Source: Tachypleus tridentatus (Eukaryota > Arthropoda > Merostomata > Xiphosura > Limulidae). From it: a stretch of 64,000 nucleotides of DNA. Each line of letters begins with the position of its first letter. Positions within the stretch are counted from its first letter, which is position 1. The notes beneath the pieces are model-generated. The model was not told where the DNA came from. It made no database searches and saw only the letters and a program-made list of their open reading frames with translations. Positions 35,663 through 47,839 of the stretch are shown piece after piece. The stretch covers positions 167,655,874-167,719,873 of the forward strand of contig NC_134830.1 in the NCBI RefSeq assembly GCF_004210375.1, given 5' to 3'. The position numbers and the translations under genes are program-made.

Positions 35663-35937
35663 GTTTTTGTTTGTGAATTTCGCACAAAGCTACTCGAGGA
35701 CTATCTGTGCTAGCCGTCCCTAATTTAGCAGTGTAAGACTAGAGGGAAGGCAGCTAGTCATCACCACCCACTGCCAACTCTTGGGCTACTCTTTTACCAA
35801 AGAATAATGGGATTGACCGTCACATTATAACGCTCCCACGGCTGAGAGGGCGAGCAGGTTTGGTGCGACCGGGATTCGACCCCGCGGCCCTCAGATTACG
35901 AGTCGAACGCCTTAACCCACCTGGCCATGCCGGGCCC
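35663..35937 (-). mobile_element. SINE-A, full length
   Basis: All blocks are present from tail (gtttgtgaatttcgcacaaa) to head (ccatgccgggccc at the right end). No convincing target-site duplication is seen. Confidence 0.93.
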
Positions 35938-35939
35938 GT

Positions 35940-36838
35940 TAACATTGTGATGATATATAATATTTGTTAACCTCATTAATATTATAAATACAAACGTGTT
36001 ATTTAACAAGAAGACAACAACAAACTCATATATTCTCAGTACAATAAATCACGCACTTACGTTTTATTCTCTTATTGGCAGAGGATAAATTTTGAAACAA
36101 ATAGGGAAATTAATTTTCATGACTCATTTTTTTGTTTTTTGTTGTAAAAGATTAAAGATAATTATTTTCTAGAATTTTTCATTTCTTTTGAAGATCAGTA
36201 TTGTGAATATCAAAATACTGTTATCTAACATATAACAGTAAATGAACAAAGACAGTGAAATATGTTTTTCACGTGTATCAAAAACCATGAGTATGAAATG
36301 TGAATGTGTGAACAGTTTAAGAGCGAATTGATTGACTTATGTCACGTGTGACGTTTAGTCTTACATAATGAAGCTCGAATACTTCCATACAGAATGATTT
36401 ACTTTTAAAGTACCAGGAACAGAAAAGTGTATACCAAATTATAATCATTTATCTGCTATATGTTGTTAACGAAATGTGACTGTGAGTGTTTTCCAAGCTA
36501 ATATTAAAACAATATCCCATCCTACAGTTTTTGTCTGTCCCGTAAATTTAAATTACTTGAGACAATATTTAAATATATTTTTAAATAATTCAAAAGGTGC
36601 TATATTAACCTGAGTAAATCATTTCACCTTTTCATATATATATGGAAGCAGATTTTCGAGATTAGAAATCAGTTTGTCATAACGAAGAAGAGGCAGATTA
36701 ATTTTCAATCAATTAATATCCCGTTTTACCCTCGTTTCTGGGGATTTTAAGGTACTTTATTAATGGTAGCACACTGTAAAACTCGTTAAAGAGGCAATAA
36801 AGAGACAGATTCACACTGGTCACCCGAGTAGTTCCGTA
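35940..36838. other. No feature seen
   Basis: AT-rich unique sequence. Confidence 0.5.
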
Positions 36839-36849
36839 ATGCAGCTCAT

Positions 36850-37128
36850 TTGTTTGTTTGTTTTGGAATTTCGCACAAAGCTACTCGAGGGCTATCTGTG
36901 CTAGCCGTCCCTAATTTAGCAGTGTAAGACTAGAGGGAAGGCAGCTAGTCATCACCACCCACCGCCAACTCTTGGGCTACTTTTTTTACCAACGAAAAGT
37001 GGGATTGACCGTAATATTATAACGCCCCCACGGCTGGGAGGGCGAGCATGTTTAGCGCGACGCGGGCGCGAACCCGCGACCCTCGGATTACGAGTCGCGC
37101 GCCTTACGCGCTTGGCTATGCTGGGCCT
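36850..37128 (-). mobile_element. SINE-A, full length, 11-bp target duplication, GC-rich head variant
   Basis: Complete copy flanked by atgcagctcat at 36839-36849 and 37129-37139. The head carries the variant cgacgcgggcgcgaacccgc shared with the copy at 48444, suggesting a common subfamily. The minus-strand ORF through it is a repeat artefact. Confidence 0.95.
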
Positions 37129-37430
37129 ATGCAGCTCATACGGAGAGGATTCGATGGAAGTTTTCCTCATGTATGTTTATAATGTCTTGTTTAAATTAAA
37201 CTAAGTTCACATATGAGACAGACATGTGGATCAGTAGAATAGTTGTGGAAAAATCTTGAAGGACTAAAACCTACACAATTTTGAGAGTGTTAAAAAAACG
37301 AAAGATGGAAGGAATTTATCACAACTTTTACCAACTTTATTGGTTGTAAAATTTTAAGTCCCTGATACCATCCTTAATTTTGAGCTGTTGAACCTGTAGA
37401 AGGTATTTGCCTGTAATACTTGTTTCCAAC

Positions 37431-37476
37431 TTTCTTTACCAACAAATAGTGAGATTGACCAATACATTACAGTTAC
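37431..37476 (-). mobile_element. SINE-A core fragment
   Basis: ctttaccaacaaatagtgag followed by attgacc and a catta block matches the SINE-A core only; both ends are lost. Confidence 0.55.
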
Positions 37477-37704
37477 CATAAAATTAAACAGGATATATAT
37501 TTTTGTTGGTAGGTATCAGTCCTGTAACATTCAGATAGTGAATGAAGTGTTCTAATCATCACTTGTTTTATTTGATCATCAATATTCTCCTTATACTTTC
37601 CATACAAACATTTGGTTTGTTATTTTGTCAGATATTTAAGTCAGTGGATGGGAAAAAAAAAAGACTTGAAATTAAAACCAGTGATATATTTGTAAAATTT
37701 GCTC

Positions 37705-37871
37705 ATGCATTATTTACATTATATTAAGAGACGAAGTGTGAAACTCGCAGGGATAAGATAGTATCCTGACTTTAAACTATGAGTGTCATGCATTAGTTAC
37801 ATTATATTAAGAGACGAAGTGTGAAACTCGCATGGGTAAGATAGTATCCTGACCTTTAAACTATGAGTGTT
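37705..37871. repeat. Tandem duplication, 83-bp unit x 2
   Basis: atgcattatttacattatat ... ctatgagtgt at 37705 is repeated from 37788 with few differences. It is too similar to be old. Confidence 0.9.
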
Positions 37872-37879
37872 CTGGAGCT

Positions 37880-38490
37880 TTCCAACTTCTGATTCACATA
37901 ATTGATAAGTTGTGATCGATTTTCCAAAACTGATGTTCCATTATTGACTTACATTAAAAATGAATATGTTTTTTTGATGGATTTAAAACTGTGTCAAAAA
38001 GGTTTCAGTCACTGACGTGAACTTTATTAAAAAATGGATATTAGTATACGTGAGGAAAAGTTGTCTTCTATAACTAAATGCTTATAGGAGCACTAGTGTA
38101 ATTTGTCAAAAGTGGGACCTGAAACTGCCTGAAGTAGCTCAGATTTTAACCAATCATACCATTATATAGCAGTGATCTGTCAGTTAGTCGGTACTGAAAT
38201 AACATCATATAATGGAACCTTAACGTTTCTTCTTTTGTAATGTTAATAAACACGTGCATACCAAGAAGCATGAGAACAATTATTTACTCTGTGAGCTACA
38301 TTTGTTACACTTAATTCTGGTTTTATTATTTTGAAACAGATCACTTTCGGTGACTTTGCACAACTACACGTAGAATGTTATCATCAGTGCAGTACAATAT
38401 ATAATTTCATATACTAGTCATACAGTTACAACTCATGAATGTGCATACTATATGGTGAAACAATAACTGTTTTAATTTACAGTATATATG
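37880..38490. other. No feature seen
   Basis: AT-rich unique sequence. Confidence 0.5.
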
Positions 38491-38498
38491 AACAATGA

Positions 38499-38747
38499 AT
38501 GTCCTTACTTGTATGTTTAAAAAATTATCATTCGTGTGACAAATGTTTGCTCAAAAAGACTCACGAATCTGAAAGGGATACTTTTGCATTGGATCAGAAA
38601 TCATATGAGTATAACTTTCTTGTACATCATCAGCTAGGCCTACAACATGAAAATGATAAAGGCTTGTGTTATCGTGTGGTGAGAGGAGATTTAACAGAAC
38701 AAACACGTCACGTGACATACAGAAATGAAGGTTTAGACTATCTTTAA
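38499..38747 (+). CDS. Unrecognised small ORF with poly(A) signal downstream
   Basis: An 82-codon ORF with a protein-like mix (NYHSCDKCLLKKTHESERD, GLCYRVVRGDLTEQTRHV), stop at 38745-38747, and AATAAA about 20 bp later (near 38765). A tttaatttacag acceptor lies at ~38482, but the frame contains a TGA just before the ATG, so it is not simply its exon. It could be a small gene, an old mobile-element fragment or chance. Confidence 0.25.
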   Translation: MSLLVCLKNYHSCDKCLLKKTHESERDTFALDQKSYEYNFLVHHQLGLQHENDKGLCYRVVRGDLTEQTRHVTYRNEGLDYL

Positions 38748-38769
38748 ATATTTAATTTTGAAATCAATA

Positions 38770-39915
38770 AATTAAATCGTAAATAACACAAATATCTGAA
38801 TTACAAACTACAGTCTTATATTAATGTTATAGAACTACGTTTGTATTAAAGCTGTTTAAATAAATTTTTAATGTAACTCTGTGAATTATTGTGATGAGTA
38901 CAGATGATACAGGCCCCTGTGTAGAAGTTTATTTGCATTATTTTGGGGAAAGAATGTTTTTGACGCTGAACAATTAGACAGATGGCAGTGTTTTGTCAAA
39001 ATGATAACAGCAGTATATGAGATAACACTGTAGTTAGAAGACTATACAGTTTTACCCAAATATATTTAATGATTTTACGGAAGAATATGTTTGATTGAAT
39101 CAAATTCGAATATTCATGAATAGATAAAATATTCTATAGAAAGTGAAATCCGTTGAAAGTAATTTATGTACCATACTAGATTTCAGCTCTGTAGAATATG
39201 AATATGAATGTTAGATGTAGTCAAAATTGTATTGTATTGATATTGTGGATAGAATAACCGTATATCCATCAATATAAGAGCTTATACAAAAAATGTTGGA
39301 ACATAATATTGAATGATGCACGAGAGATATTTTCTATAGACAATGTACATATACTTGCTGAAATGATATTTTAGCAGGGCAAGTATTTTAATATTTTGTA
39401 TTAATAATTGCTATTACTGACGTGAAACTTGCACTTATATCTGAACTTTTGACCAGTAAGAATGCAGGTAAACACATACCTGTAATCATAACCTCCTGAC
39501 TATTTCGTCAACTCTGCTGGCCAGTAGTATCGCTCGTTTAATTTCATCTACTAGGCTATTTGCTTTTGTTTCTGTTTGGTAATTAATGAAATTTGTAACC
39601 ACGTCCTCTAGTTCCAAAACGGCACAGGACTTATTTAATCACACTATGGTCAAAGTGGAGGTTACTAGATGAAAATGAGTTGCTGCATTCGTTTTCAACA
39701 TTCAGTCTCTTGAAGCCACAAAAGTATGGCACTGAGGTTGCCAAAATATCCTGGTAACATATAAAATTAGTAAAGTATATAAATAGTAAAGCTATTATAC
39801 GGTTGACTTACTGTTAAATATACAGCCACACAATTGGTTGTCCGTGTTGTCTCCAAAGATCATAAATACTTAATTAAATCCACAGCTGAGTCAGGCTTAT
39901 GCGTTTTGTGTTACA
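38770..39915. other. No feature seen
   Basis: AT-rich unique sequence. Confidence 0.5.
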
Positions 39916-39918
39916 TTT

Positions 39919-40203
39919 AGTTTGTTTGTTGTTGTTTTCTTAGTATCGCGCAAAGCTACATGAGGACTATCTGCGCTAGCCGTCCCTAATTTAGCAGTGT
40001 AAGACTAAAAGGAAGGCAGCTAGTCATCACCACCCACCATCAACTCTTTTGCTACTATTTTACTAACGAATAGTGGGATTGACCGTAACATTATAACGTC
40101 CCCCACAGCTGAAAGGGCAAGCATGTGTGGTGCGATGGGGATTCAAACCAGCGACCTTCCGATTACGAGCCGAACGCCTTTACCCACCTGGCCATGCCGA
40201 GCC
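39919..40203 (-). mobile_element. SINE-A copy, diverged
   Basis: All blocks are present with moderate divergence (agtatcgcgcaaagctacat tail, ccatgccgagcc head at the right end). No clear target duplication. Confidence 0.9.
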
Positions 40204-40604
40204 AACACACAACATCACTCATAACACCATCGTAACAGTAAAACTTGGTAGTGACAGCATCATGTTATGAGGATGTTTCTGATATTTAGGGAGTGGGAAC
40301 CTGGTTAAGTCAGTCAAGAATCTAAACCTGGGTCGAATATTTACATTTAAACTGGAAAATGACTTGGAGAAGAAAGCCACAATCACATTGGATTACGTAA
40401 TCATCTCTAGATTTATCTTCATCACCACAACCCTTATTAGTAACCATTTGTACCTGGTCATGAATCCTTAAAATGTTGTATATAATACTTAAAGTAGTAT
40501 TATATTAGCTATTTTACACTGGAATTCTAAAAGTGATAAAATAATATATTTCTATTACCATAAAATCGTTGTTTTATTGTTATGATAATAAATCATTTTC
40601 GTAG

Positions 40605-40883
40605 ACAATTCACAACGAACAAAAAAGGAAACTTGTCACGTTATCACAGAGAATAATGTGCGTGAGAAACTTCTCACGGAGTTTGGTGAAAAAAATGCCA
40701 AAGGAACATTTGCCCAATAACCACAAATGTGGGGCCATTATAACAATGAACAGGTATTCAGATCTGCTCACTATAAAACAGACTCTGACGGTTGAAGAAG
40801 GAATACAGAATCTTCTGGAACAACATGATGAGTTCAAGGAACCAAGACAACATTCAACTACCTCCAAAGTTTTCATGATGTAG
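40605..40883 (+). CDS. Candidate terminal exon, unrecognised
   Basis: A good acceptor (aaatcattttcgtag, AG at 40603-40604) opens a phase-0 frame of 92 codons with no stop until TAG at 40881-40883. Segments include HNEQKRKLVTLSQRIMCVRN, MPKEHLPNNHKCGAIITMNR and TLTVEEGIQNLLEQHDEFKE. AATAAA follows at 40941-40946, about 58 bp after the stop, as for a last exon and 3' UTR. The composition looks genuinely coding. No family is recognised and no upstream exon has been linked. Confidence 0.4.
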   Translation, partial: TIHNEQKRKLVTLSQRIMCVRNFSRSLVKKMPKEHLPNNHKCGAIITMNRYSDLLTIKQTLTVEEGIQNLLEQHDEFKEPRQHSTTSKVFMM

Positions 40884-40989
40884 TGTGTATGTTTTGTAAC
40901 AAGGTATATAAATATCAGAAGAAAAAATGAAAGAAAATTTAATAAAATATATAGACTGTAAAAATTCATGATATAACTACTCAACCAAG

Positions 40990-42245
40990 TTGAGCACAGA
41001 ACCTGTTGCAGCAGATGGACATTATCACAGATCCTGTTATAAATCTTACTTTATCATGTATTATCTACTTAACAAGGAAAGGAGGCACAATATGAATGTT
41101 GAATCCCTGACATGTTAAAACTTTATTAACTTCATTCGAAATGAAATGTTACAAAATTCTCAAGTTATGCTCTTGACATAACTAACAAGTATAATAATCA
41201 CTTGGAACAATGAATCAAAAGAAGTGAAATATTCATCAAAACAAATTTAAATTCAATTTCGTAAGTGAATTTAATGGTAGTCTCAAATTTATTAAAACGA
41301 AAAGGATAAAGTTTGTGTGATTCTGGGAAACCTGATCAGAGATGATCTAGTACTTCGGAATACTGAACTGAAAGAAGAAACCAATGTAACAAAACGACAG
41401 TCTTTAGAAACAAAATAAGTACATTCAAATATAACCAAAGTATAGTACGATTCAAAAGTATTTAGTTAAAGTAAAAAAATTCCATTTGTGGTTACTTGTA
41501 AAGAAAAATGAAATGGAAATCACAGGTGAAACATCAAAATTTTATTAACCTTCATATCTAATAGAAGAGACACTCAGTAAAACAGTTTTATTTTGTTTGT
41601 ATTGTTTTAACAACTATGTATAGTTTTTTAAGCGTTGTTACAACATACGTAATCAAAGTATCCTTTGGAATTTTGCTCTAAATGTCTCTTATGCACTACC
41701 GTAAAATGTCTTTGGAAGTAACGTTTGATTTATTAAGTTGTTGATCTATCAGTTTCCACATGTGCTCAGTTTGTTATTTAAAGTTAATAACCTAAGATAT
41801 ATATATATATATATTTAGACACCGATAATCAACAACTCGCAATATTTTCGACCCTGTTTTTGGAAGAGTTTGTATATCATGTATTTTATTTAAATGATAC
41901 TTGTTAATTTGTTAATAGCTTCGTTAAAAAGAGACATAGATTAATAATGATATCCATTTTATTAGTTGTGTTTAAAAATACAAAACCACATCCGTTGTTA
42001 TAAAACTAAAACTAAAATGGCATATCGTACGTATGAGATGAGACTGTTATATTTATTATTATTTTACCTTGTTGTTCAGTACTTCTATAGTAAACAGAAG
42101 TTTGTAGTGGTTCATTAACTTTGATTAGACTTGGTGGGACAAGCATAAACTTAATTTTGTCTTGTTTTATATCAATAAATAATAATTACCTAACTTATTT
42201 ACGTTTTTACAAAGGAAAAACGAAATGATATTTCTTCTCCTTGAA
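40990..42245. other. No feature seen
   Basis: AT-rich; (AT)n run at 41797-41815. Confidence 0.5.
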
Positions 42246-42257
42246 CAGTTGCTAAAT

Positions 42258-42362
42258 GGAAACATTGTATGTGTGGCTTCCAGAGCAAAGACACACTGGG
42301 CTATCTGTTTTGTCCATAGCGGAGAACAAATCCAGGATTTTAGTGTTGTACGTCCTAGAAGA
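42258..42362 (-). mobile_element. SINE-B-like diverged copy
   Basis: On the minus strand: tctaggacgtacaacactaa, aatcctggattt, gggctatctgttt, then a tail like gtctttgctctggaag reversed in the same order as SINE-B. Strongly diverged. Confidence 0.45.
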
Positions 42363-42404
42363 GAATACATGTAAACAAGATCTAACAATATTACAACATT
42401 AATG

Positions 42405-43740
42405 TAAGGTTTTTTTAAGGAAACCTTTTAAAATTTAAAGAATTGTGAGTCTCTGGGTTCAGATGATATTTAGAAGAGAGTTTTAAAAGAAACTGAGAAT
42501 ACGATGTGTGGTCCGTTTGCTAATATTTTCTTTAATACCGTAAATTATAGGCACGTGCCAGAAGATTAAAAGTTAACTATTGTGAAGCCTATTGATCTTA
42601 CATCTGTTTTATGAAAGGTTTTCGAAAGTTCTATAAAGGATGCTTTCTTACTTAACTAACTTCGAGTTATTATTATTATTTGATAATCAACATGGTTAGT
42701 ATTATTTGAAGAGGTTACTGTTTACATCGATGAGGATAAGAGTGCGGATTTAGTGTATTTGGACTTTCAGAAGACATTGGACAAGGTGCCAAATAAAACG
42801 TTAAAAATTTATTAGAAAAGTTATATGTATAGATGTGTAGGATAAGTTGGTCTCTTGGATACAAAAGTAGCTTAAAAAGCAAAAGACTGTCGCAATTTTA
42901 GTTCAGTGAAACTGGATTAACTTTGCAAATAGAATACCATTGGTCTAAGTGTTAAAACCGTTGCTCGTTTTGCTTTAGATCAGTAACATACATGAAAAAA
43001 CGGTCAATAAATTGTTTTAAAATTACTCATACTGAGTGCTTTGCTGTTACTGGGTGTAAAAAGAATGCTGTTTTTTTTTTTTTACAAAAAATGAGGATAT
43101 TTAATTACAGCAGTGTACGATATTATACGTATAACCTTGTTGAAAATATCCTAAAATTCTATTTTATTTTTCCACTGACAACATCACATTGCTTGGATGG
43201 CTTAAGAAACTGATCAACCAAAGTATCAAGGTTCTTATTATGGGAAAAGAGGATCTTGATACAGAAATGTTGAATATAAGTCCAAATAAATCATAATTTT
43301 GTTGCATAACTCATTATTTAGGCACAATATTGAGTGATGTGTTGAATCTTAAGCTCTTTGTTGTACAAAGGACATTGAATTGTTCGGAAGAGATCAAAAG
43401 TAAACTGATAGTGATAACTGGGATATGAAGGCTTAATATCTCTGAAACCGCATTTTCTTGAAAAAAAACAGTGTTAGAGGAGATTTTATTCAGGCATTTA
43501 AGATTGTTAAGTGGAATAACAGTATCGATGTATCATCTTTTCTATTAGTTAATGGTAAAACTAGTAGAATAGAATTAGAGGAGAAAAAACTTATTGTTTT
43601 CTTTTGCAAGATAGGAGTCGTCTTTAGCTAAAACTGTTTCATTTTTAACAGGGTGGTTGGCCTTTGGAACGTGTGTTGCTTTAATACGTCGCAGTTTCAG
43701 TTTATGGAGCTAAAAGGTGAGAATTGGTCTGGAGTTTATT
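42405..43740 (+). pseudogene. CR1-like LINE reverse-transcriptase and C-terminal remnant
   Basis: Plus-strand frames give, in order: KLKNCESLGSDDI (normally KSPGPDGI), RRVLKETENTMCGPFANIFF, YRHVPED, KLTIVKPIDLTSVL, KVFESSIKDAFLLN, later SADLVYLDFQKTLDKVPNK (RT block 3, normally VYLDFQKAFDKVPHK, catalytic Asp kept), KLVSWIQK, then the C-terminal block RGDFIQAFKIVKWNNSIDV, GKTSRIELEEKKLIVFFC and NRVVGLWNVC. The order and motifs are those of a CR1-clade LINE. The FADD box is not recognisable, and stops and shifts abound. It has the same orientation as the LINE at 27.2-34.7 kb, which lacks exactly this part. Confidence 0.85.
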
Positions 43741-43759
43741 TTATAGTTTAGTTAAGCAT

Positions 43760-44785
43760 GGGACAATCCAGATGGACAAATAAACGACTCCTTCCTAATC
43801 TCCGTGTTATGTGACATTACTAAACGTTATTTATTACACGATTAAGAAGAAAATTATCAATAAATATATATAGTTAAGGTGAAAATATGGTTTTAAAAAT
43901 AATGTATGTTAAAGTAGCTCTCCAACTTGAAGACAAGCAACATCACTAAACATCACACTGTTGGTAACACTTAAAACCTACAAAACAAGTTCTATTGACA
44001 ACCATTGTCTAAACAAATGTGATGTGCCTACAGTTTTCCTCGTCATTTTCCTTTTTCGAGAATAATTCCACCTTAGAATAATATAATAATTAAATTAAGA
44101 AAGTCGTCTCTGAACAATAAGACGAGCGCGCTGCTAATATATCTTTAACTGTGAAAAAAGCAAACAAACCTAGGATTAACTTTCATCGTTCAGTAAGGGT
44201 TGATCTACAAAATTTGTAAACAATCTATGATAACAAATAATCCTATCCTCTGTTTCTTAATACAGTACTATTTAGTAACTCATTTTGTAGCTTTAAAATT
44301 ATTACATATATTATGAAGATAAAATTCTTAAATCATGTACAGTCTCTGTTTTATTTCTGGATTCGAATTGTTATTTCTGTTAGATTCTGTAATTTTCAGT
44401 TATGTCAAAATATATGAAAACAAACTGAATTTATCACGAAAATTCGTACTAAAGACATGTCAGTACATAAATGAGTAGATTACTAAAATAACATATGAAT
44501 CACTTTTTTGCGTCAGTCTCAAGATCTCATACCAAAATGTAACTGTACACTGCCAAGGATTCATAAAATGTAGACAAGCATTGAGATTGTACAGTACACA
44601 AAATTGGTATGTTCACTCTACGCCAAATATAGAAATGAATTTCTTGAGTTATGGGTATTTTAAACACATATCAAATGGTTACACTTCCTTACAAATGTTT
44701 CCTTACTGATCTTTTATCACGGGTTTCCAGTGAGAAACAACTTGAGAAGTACGCACACTGTCAAATGCACATTACTACCAACCAC
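43760..44785. other. No feature seen
   Basis: AT-rich unique sequence. Confidence 0.5.
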
Positions 44786-44792
44786 CCCTTTC

Positions 44793-45065
44793 GCCCCGTT
44801 TTTGAACTTCGTGCAAACCTACACGATGACTATCTACGCTAGCCGTCCCTAATTTAGCAGTGTAAGACTAGATCGAAGGCAGCTAGTCATCACCACCCAC
44901 CGCCAACTCTCAGGCTACTCTTTTACCATCGATTAGTGAGATTGACCTTCATGTTAAGATGCCCCATCTGCTGAAAGGGCGAGTATGTTTGGTGTGATGG
45001 GAATTCAAACCCGAGACCCTCGGATTACGAATTTAGTACCTTAACCAACTGGCCATGCTGGGCCC
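44793..45065 (-). mobile_element. SINE-A copy, diverged
   Basis: Tail (tttttgaacttcgtgcaaac) to head (ccatgctgggccc) are all present. A weak match ctttcgcc/atttcgcc at the two ends could be an eroded target duplication. Confidence 0.9.
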
Positions 45066-45069
45066 ATTT

Positions 45070-46310
45070 CGCCAAGTTCCAAAGTACATTGGATATGGAA
45101 ATGTAACATCTAAATTTAAATATTTTAATAAATGATAGAAGCAGACACTTGTTTTACATTATCAGTGGACACTAAGTTTTGTAATTTTTACTTTTATCAC
45201 TGTAAAATTATGTATGTGTGTAAAGTTAATGTTTAAACATGTGTTATTAGAGTATACTTTGTGGTAATAATATTTGAAACGTACAATAATGTAAGTATCA
45301 TCTCAGTACAAACCATTTTTCTAAGTGTACGATTTCATTTTTAATGGAGGTGTTTTTTATTTTTGTAGTTACTTGACTCATCTTGTTAATATTCACTCAT
45401 TTGAAACTACACTGGGCTCTTGGAGTTATACATAATAAACATAATGTTCTTAGTATGACTATTCGTCCTGTAAATAATGAAGAAGGATGTTCTTCATCAG
45501 AAGAAAATTATTTTATTAAAGCAATTGAAGTTAAAAGTACTTTTCTGGATCATCACATACTGAAATAGAGAAAGGTAAAATTGCATGATTGCACCTATCA
45601 CTTTACTGAGAAATAGTTTCTCATGTTTAGTGTTTACAAGAAAAATCAGTATTAATCTACTGCTTAATCTTCTAAAATTTAAACATATTTCTGTTGGTTT
45701 TATATAGATTTTCAAGTACGTTTAGATGTAGAAGCAAGAACAATAATCAGTACATTAAATGTAATGGTAACTTAATCCAGTCTTTGAATAATCGAAACTT
45801 GTAGCATGCAAATTGAATGTATAATCGAAAAGCTATAAACATAAGTTGACATATACTGATGTCTATATTCTGTATTATTGAACTATATTAACGCTTTCCA
45901 CCATTTGAAATACCACACATCTTTATAAATCTCTCGTAATAAAGGTGCTTGTACATAAATGAAAACTTTAAGTACATGATGAAATCCGTATTCGGTCCTA
46001 GAGCACTATAGTAATCTTTGGCTACTGAAACACTCTGCCTTTATAAAACACACACAATGTGTTTAATAAGACCATCTATCTTCCTATAGAAACTTAGTAA
46101 CACCATCTGCTTATGAAAATTTAGTATGTAAGTGAAAACTATATAATAAATGTCAACATTTGTAAACTGAAATATTAAGAAAACTGTTACACACACAATA
46201 AAAGTTATCTGTATATGGGTAAAAAAAAATGGTGTATTTAAGTAATAAATCCAAACTAGCGAAGTAGTAAACTTTATGTTAAATTGGTTTACAAAAAAAT
46301 TTCTACTTAT
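45070..46310. other. No supported gene
   Basis: A short frame at 45444-45568 (TIRPVNNEEGCSSSEENYFI) follows a plausible acceptor (aatgttcttag) and precedes aaag|gtaaaa, but an in-frame TAG ends it before the donor. Otherwise AT-rich. Confidence 0.35.
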
Positions 46311-46318
46311 CATGAGTT

Positions 46319-46592
46319 TTTGTTTGTTTTGAATTTCAAGCAAAGCTACTCGAGGGCTATCTGCGCTAGCCGTTCCTAATTTAAAAGTGTAAGACTAGAG
46401 GGAAGGCACCTAGTCATCACCACCCACCGTCAACTCTTGGGTTACTATTTTACCAACGAATAGTGGGATTGTCTGTCACATTATAACGCCCCCCACGGCT
46501 GAAAGGGCGAGCATGTTTGGTGTGACGGGGATTCGAACCCGCGACCCTCGGATTACGAAATGAGTGCCTCAACCACCTGGCCATGCCGGACC
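46319..46592 (-). mobile_element. SINE-A, full length
   Basis: tgtttgttttgaatttcaag tail to ccatgccggacc head; moderately diverged, no clear target duplication. Confidence 0.92.
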
Positions 46593-46599
46593 TTTCAGA

Positions 46600-47060
46600 A
46601 TTTGCAAACGTATGCTAAGCAAATAAGGTATAATAATATCAATAAAATTAATTATCCTAGGAACTATCCTAACTTTGCCCTTAATTGCACAGTCTGCCTA
46701 TAAAACCTTAGTAAAATCGTCCGCCTATAGAAACACCATCTGCTCATGTAAAACATGTGCAGTATATATGTGAGGGAAAACTCTAAAGTTTATAAGATTA
46801 GAATAGCAGATTTAGTGTATTGGCCATAAAGCAAAGATGTATAATAGTAAACACAACATTATGTAAATTAGATTAACAATGAAATTATTAATTGTAAGAC
46901 TTTAATTGACAGTATGAAGTTGATGACACAATGACCTACATTACACTCCGGTGGTTTGATCGTTAGCTGTCTCTGTGATCATCCTTCTCCTTCCTGAGAC
47001 ATATTCGCCATCTAGTGCCACTTCCAGAAATTATGATTTAATTGTACCTGCTGAGTACCA
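46600..47060. other. No feature seen
   Basis: Unique sequence; no supported gene. Confidence 0.5.
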
Positions 47061-47071
47061 CAGTAACGTCG

Positions 47072-47474
47072 TCAACACGCTTCCTGAAGCAACCAATCAA
47101 CATTAGGCAGCATCCTTGGAGTAAACTTTAAAACACGAAGCTTAATTTTCCATTTTGTGTCTCCTGTCGGAATTTGTGTTGAGATGTTATGATACTTCAG
47201 AGAAAGGTAAGGAATTATCTTAACCTCTCTCCACAGACATCTCATTCTGTTAATGTCAATAGGTTTCAGTGTTAAATCCAACTGTTCTTATTCACTAAAC
47301 ATTATTTTTCCAGACAACTTAATACAATAAGATTCAAATTCTAAACGTTTTAAAACTGAGGATACATGTGTTTCTTTAATCGTAACTAACAATTTCCTAC
47401 CAGAGAAGATGAATAATTTACCACACTCAGGATTAATGGTATACTTGAATTTCCTTTCATATCTCTTATTCATT
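47072..47474 (-). pseudogene. Exon-like minus-strand frame with one internal stop, unrecognised
   Basis: A strong acceptor on the minus strand (ttgttacactgctttacaacag) is followed by one frame of about 134 codons interrupted only by TAA at 47290-47288. It starts MNKRYERKFKYTINPECGKL, passes VTIKETHVSSVLKRLEFESY and KLSGKIMFSE, then after the stop EQLDLTLKPIDINRMRCLWR, and ends WLLQEAC. A cagcag|gtacaa donor lies a few bases past the second stop. The composition is coding-like. It may be a decayed element gene or a dead exon; I do not recognise the family. Confidence 0.35.
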
Positions 47475-47554
47475 CTGTTGTAAAGCAGTGTAACAATAAG
47501 TTATTCTCACCCTCCAATTCATTAGATTAGTGTACTAATTTAATAATAAGAGTT

Positions 47555-47832
47555 ATGTTATTTTAAATTTCGCGCAAAGCTACACGAGGGGTATCTGCGT
47601 TAGCCGTCCATAATTTAGCAGTGTAAGACTAGAGGGAAGGCAGTTAATCATCATCACCCCCCCACCGCCAACTCTTGGGCTACTCTTTTACTGACGAATA
47701 TTGGGATTGACCGTCACATTATAACACTCCCACGGCTAAAAGGGGCGAGCATGTTTGGTGTGACCGGGATTCGAACCTGCGACCCTCGGATTACAAGTCG
47801 AACGCCTTAACTCACCTGGCCATGCCAGGCCC
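47555..47832 (-). mobile_element. SINE-A, full length
   Basis: All blocks present; flanks show taataataagag (left) against taataattagaa (right), a possible eroded target duplication. Confidence 0.92.
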
Positions 47833-47839
47833 GTAATAA

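Noticed and set aside
36952..37170. Arg-rich minus-strand ORF
   Set aside because: Lies inside the SINE-A at 36850-37128.
45444..45568. Exon between aatgttcttag acceptor and aaag|gtaaaa donor
   Set aside because: The only protein-like frame hits TAG before the donor and other frames close early.
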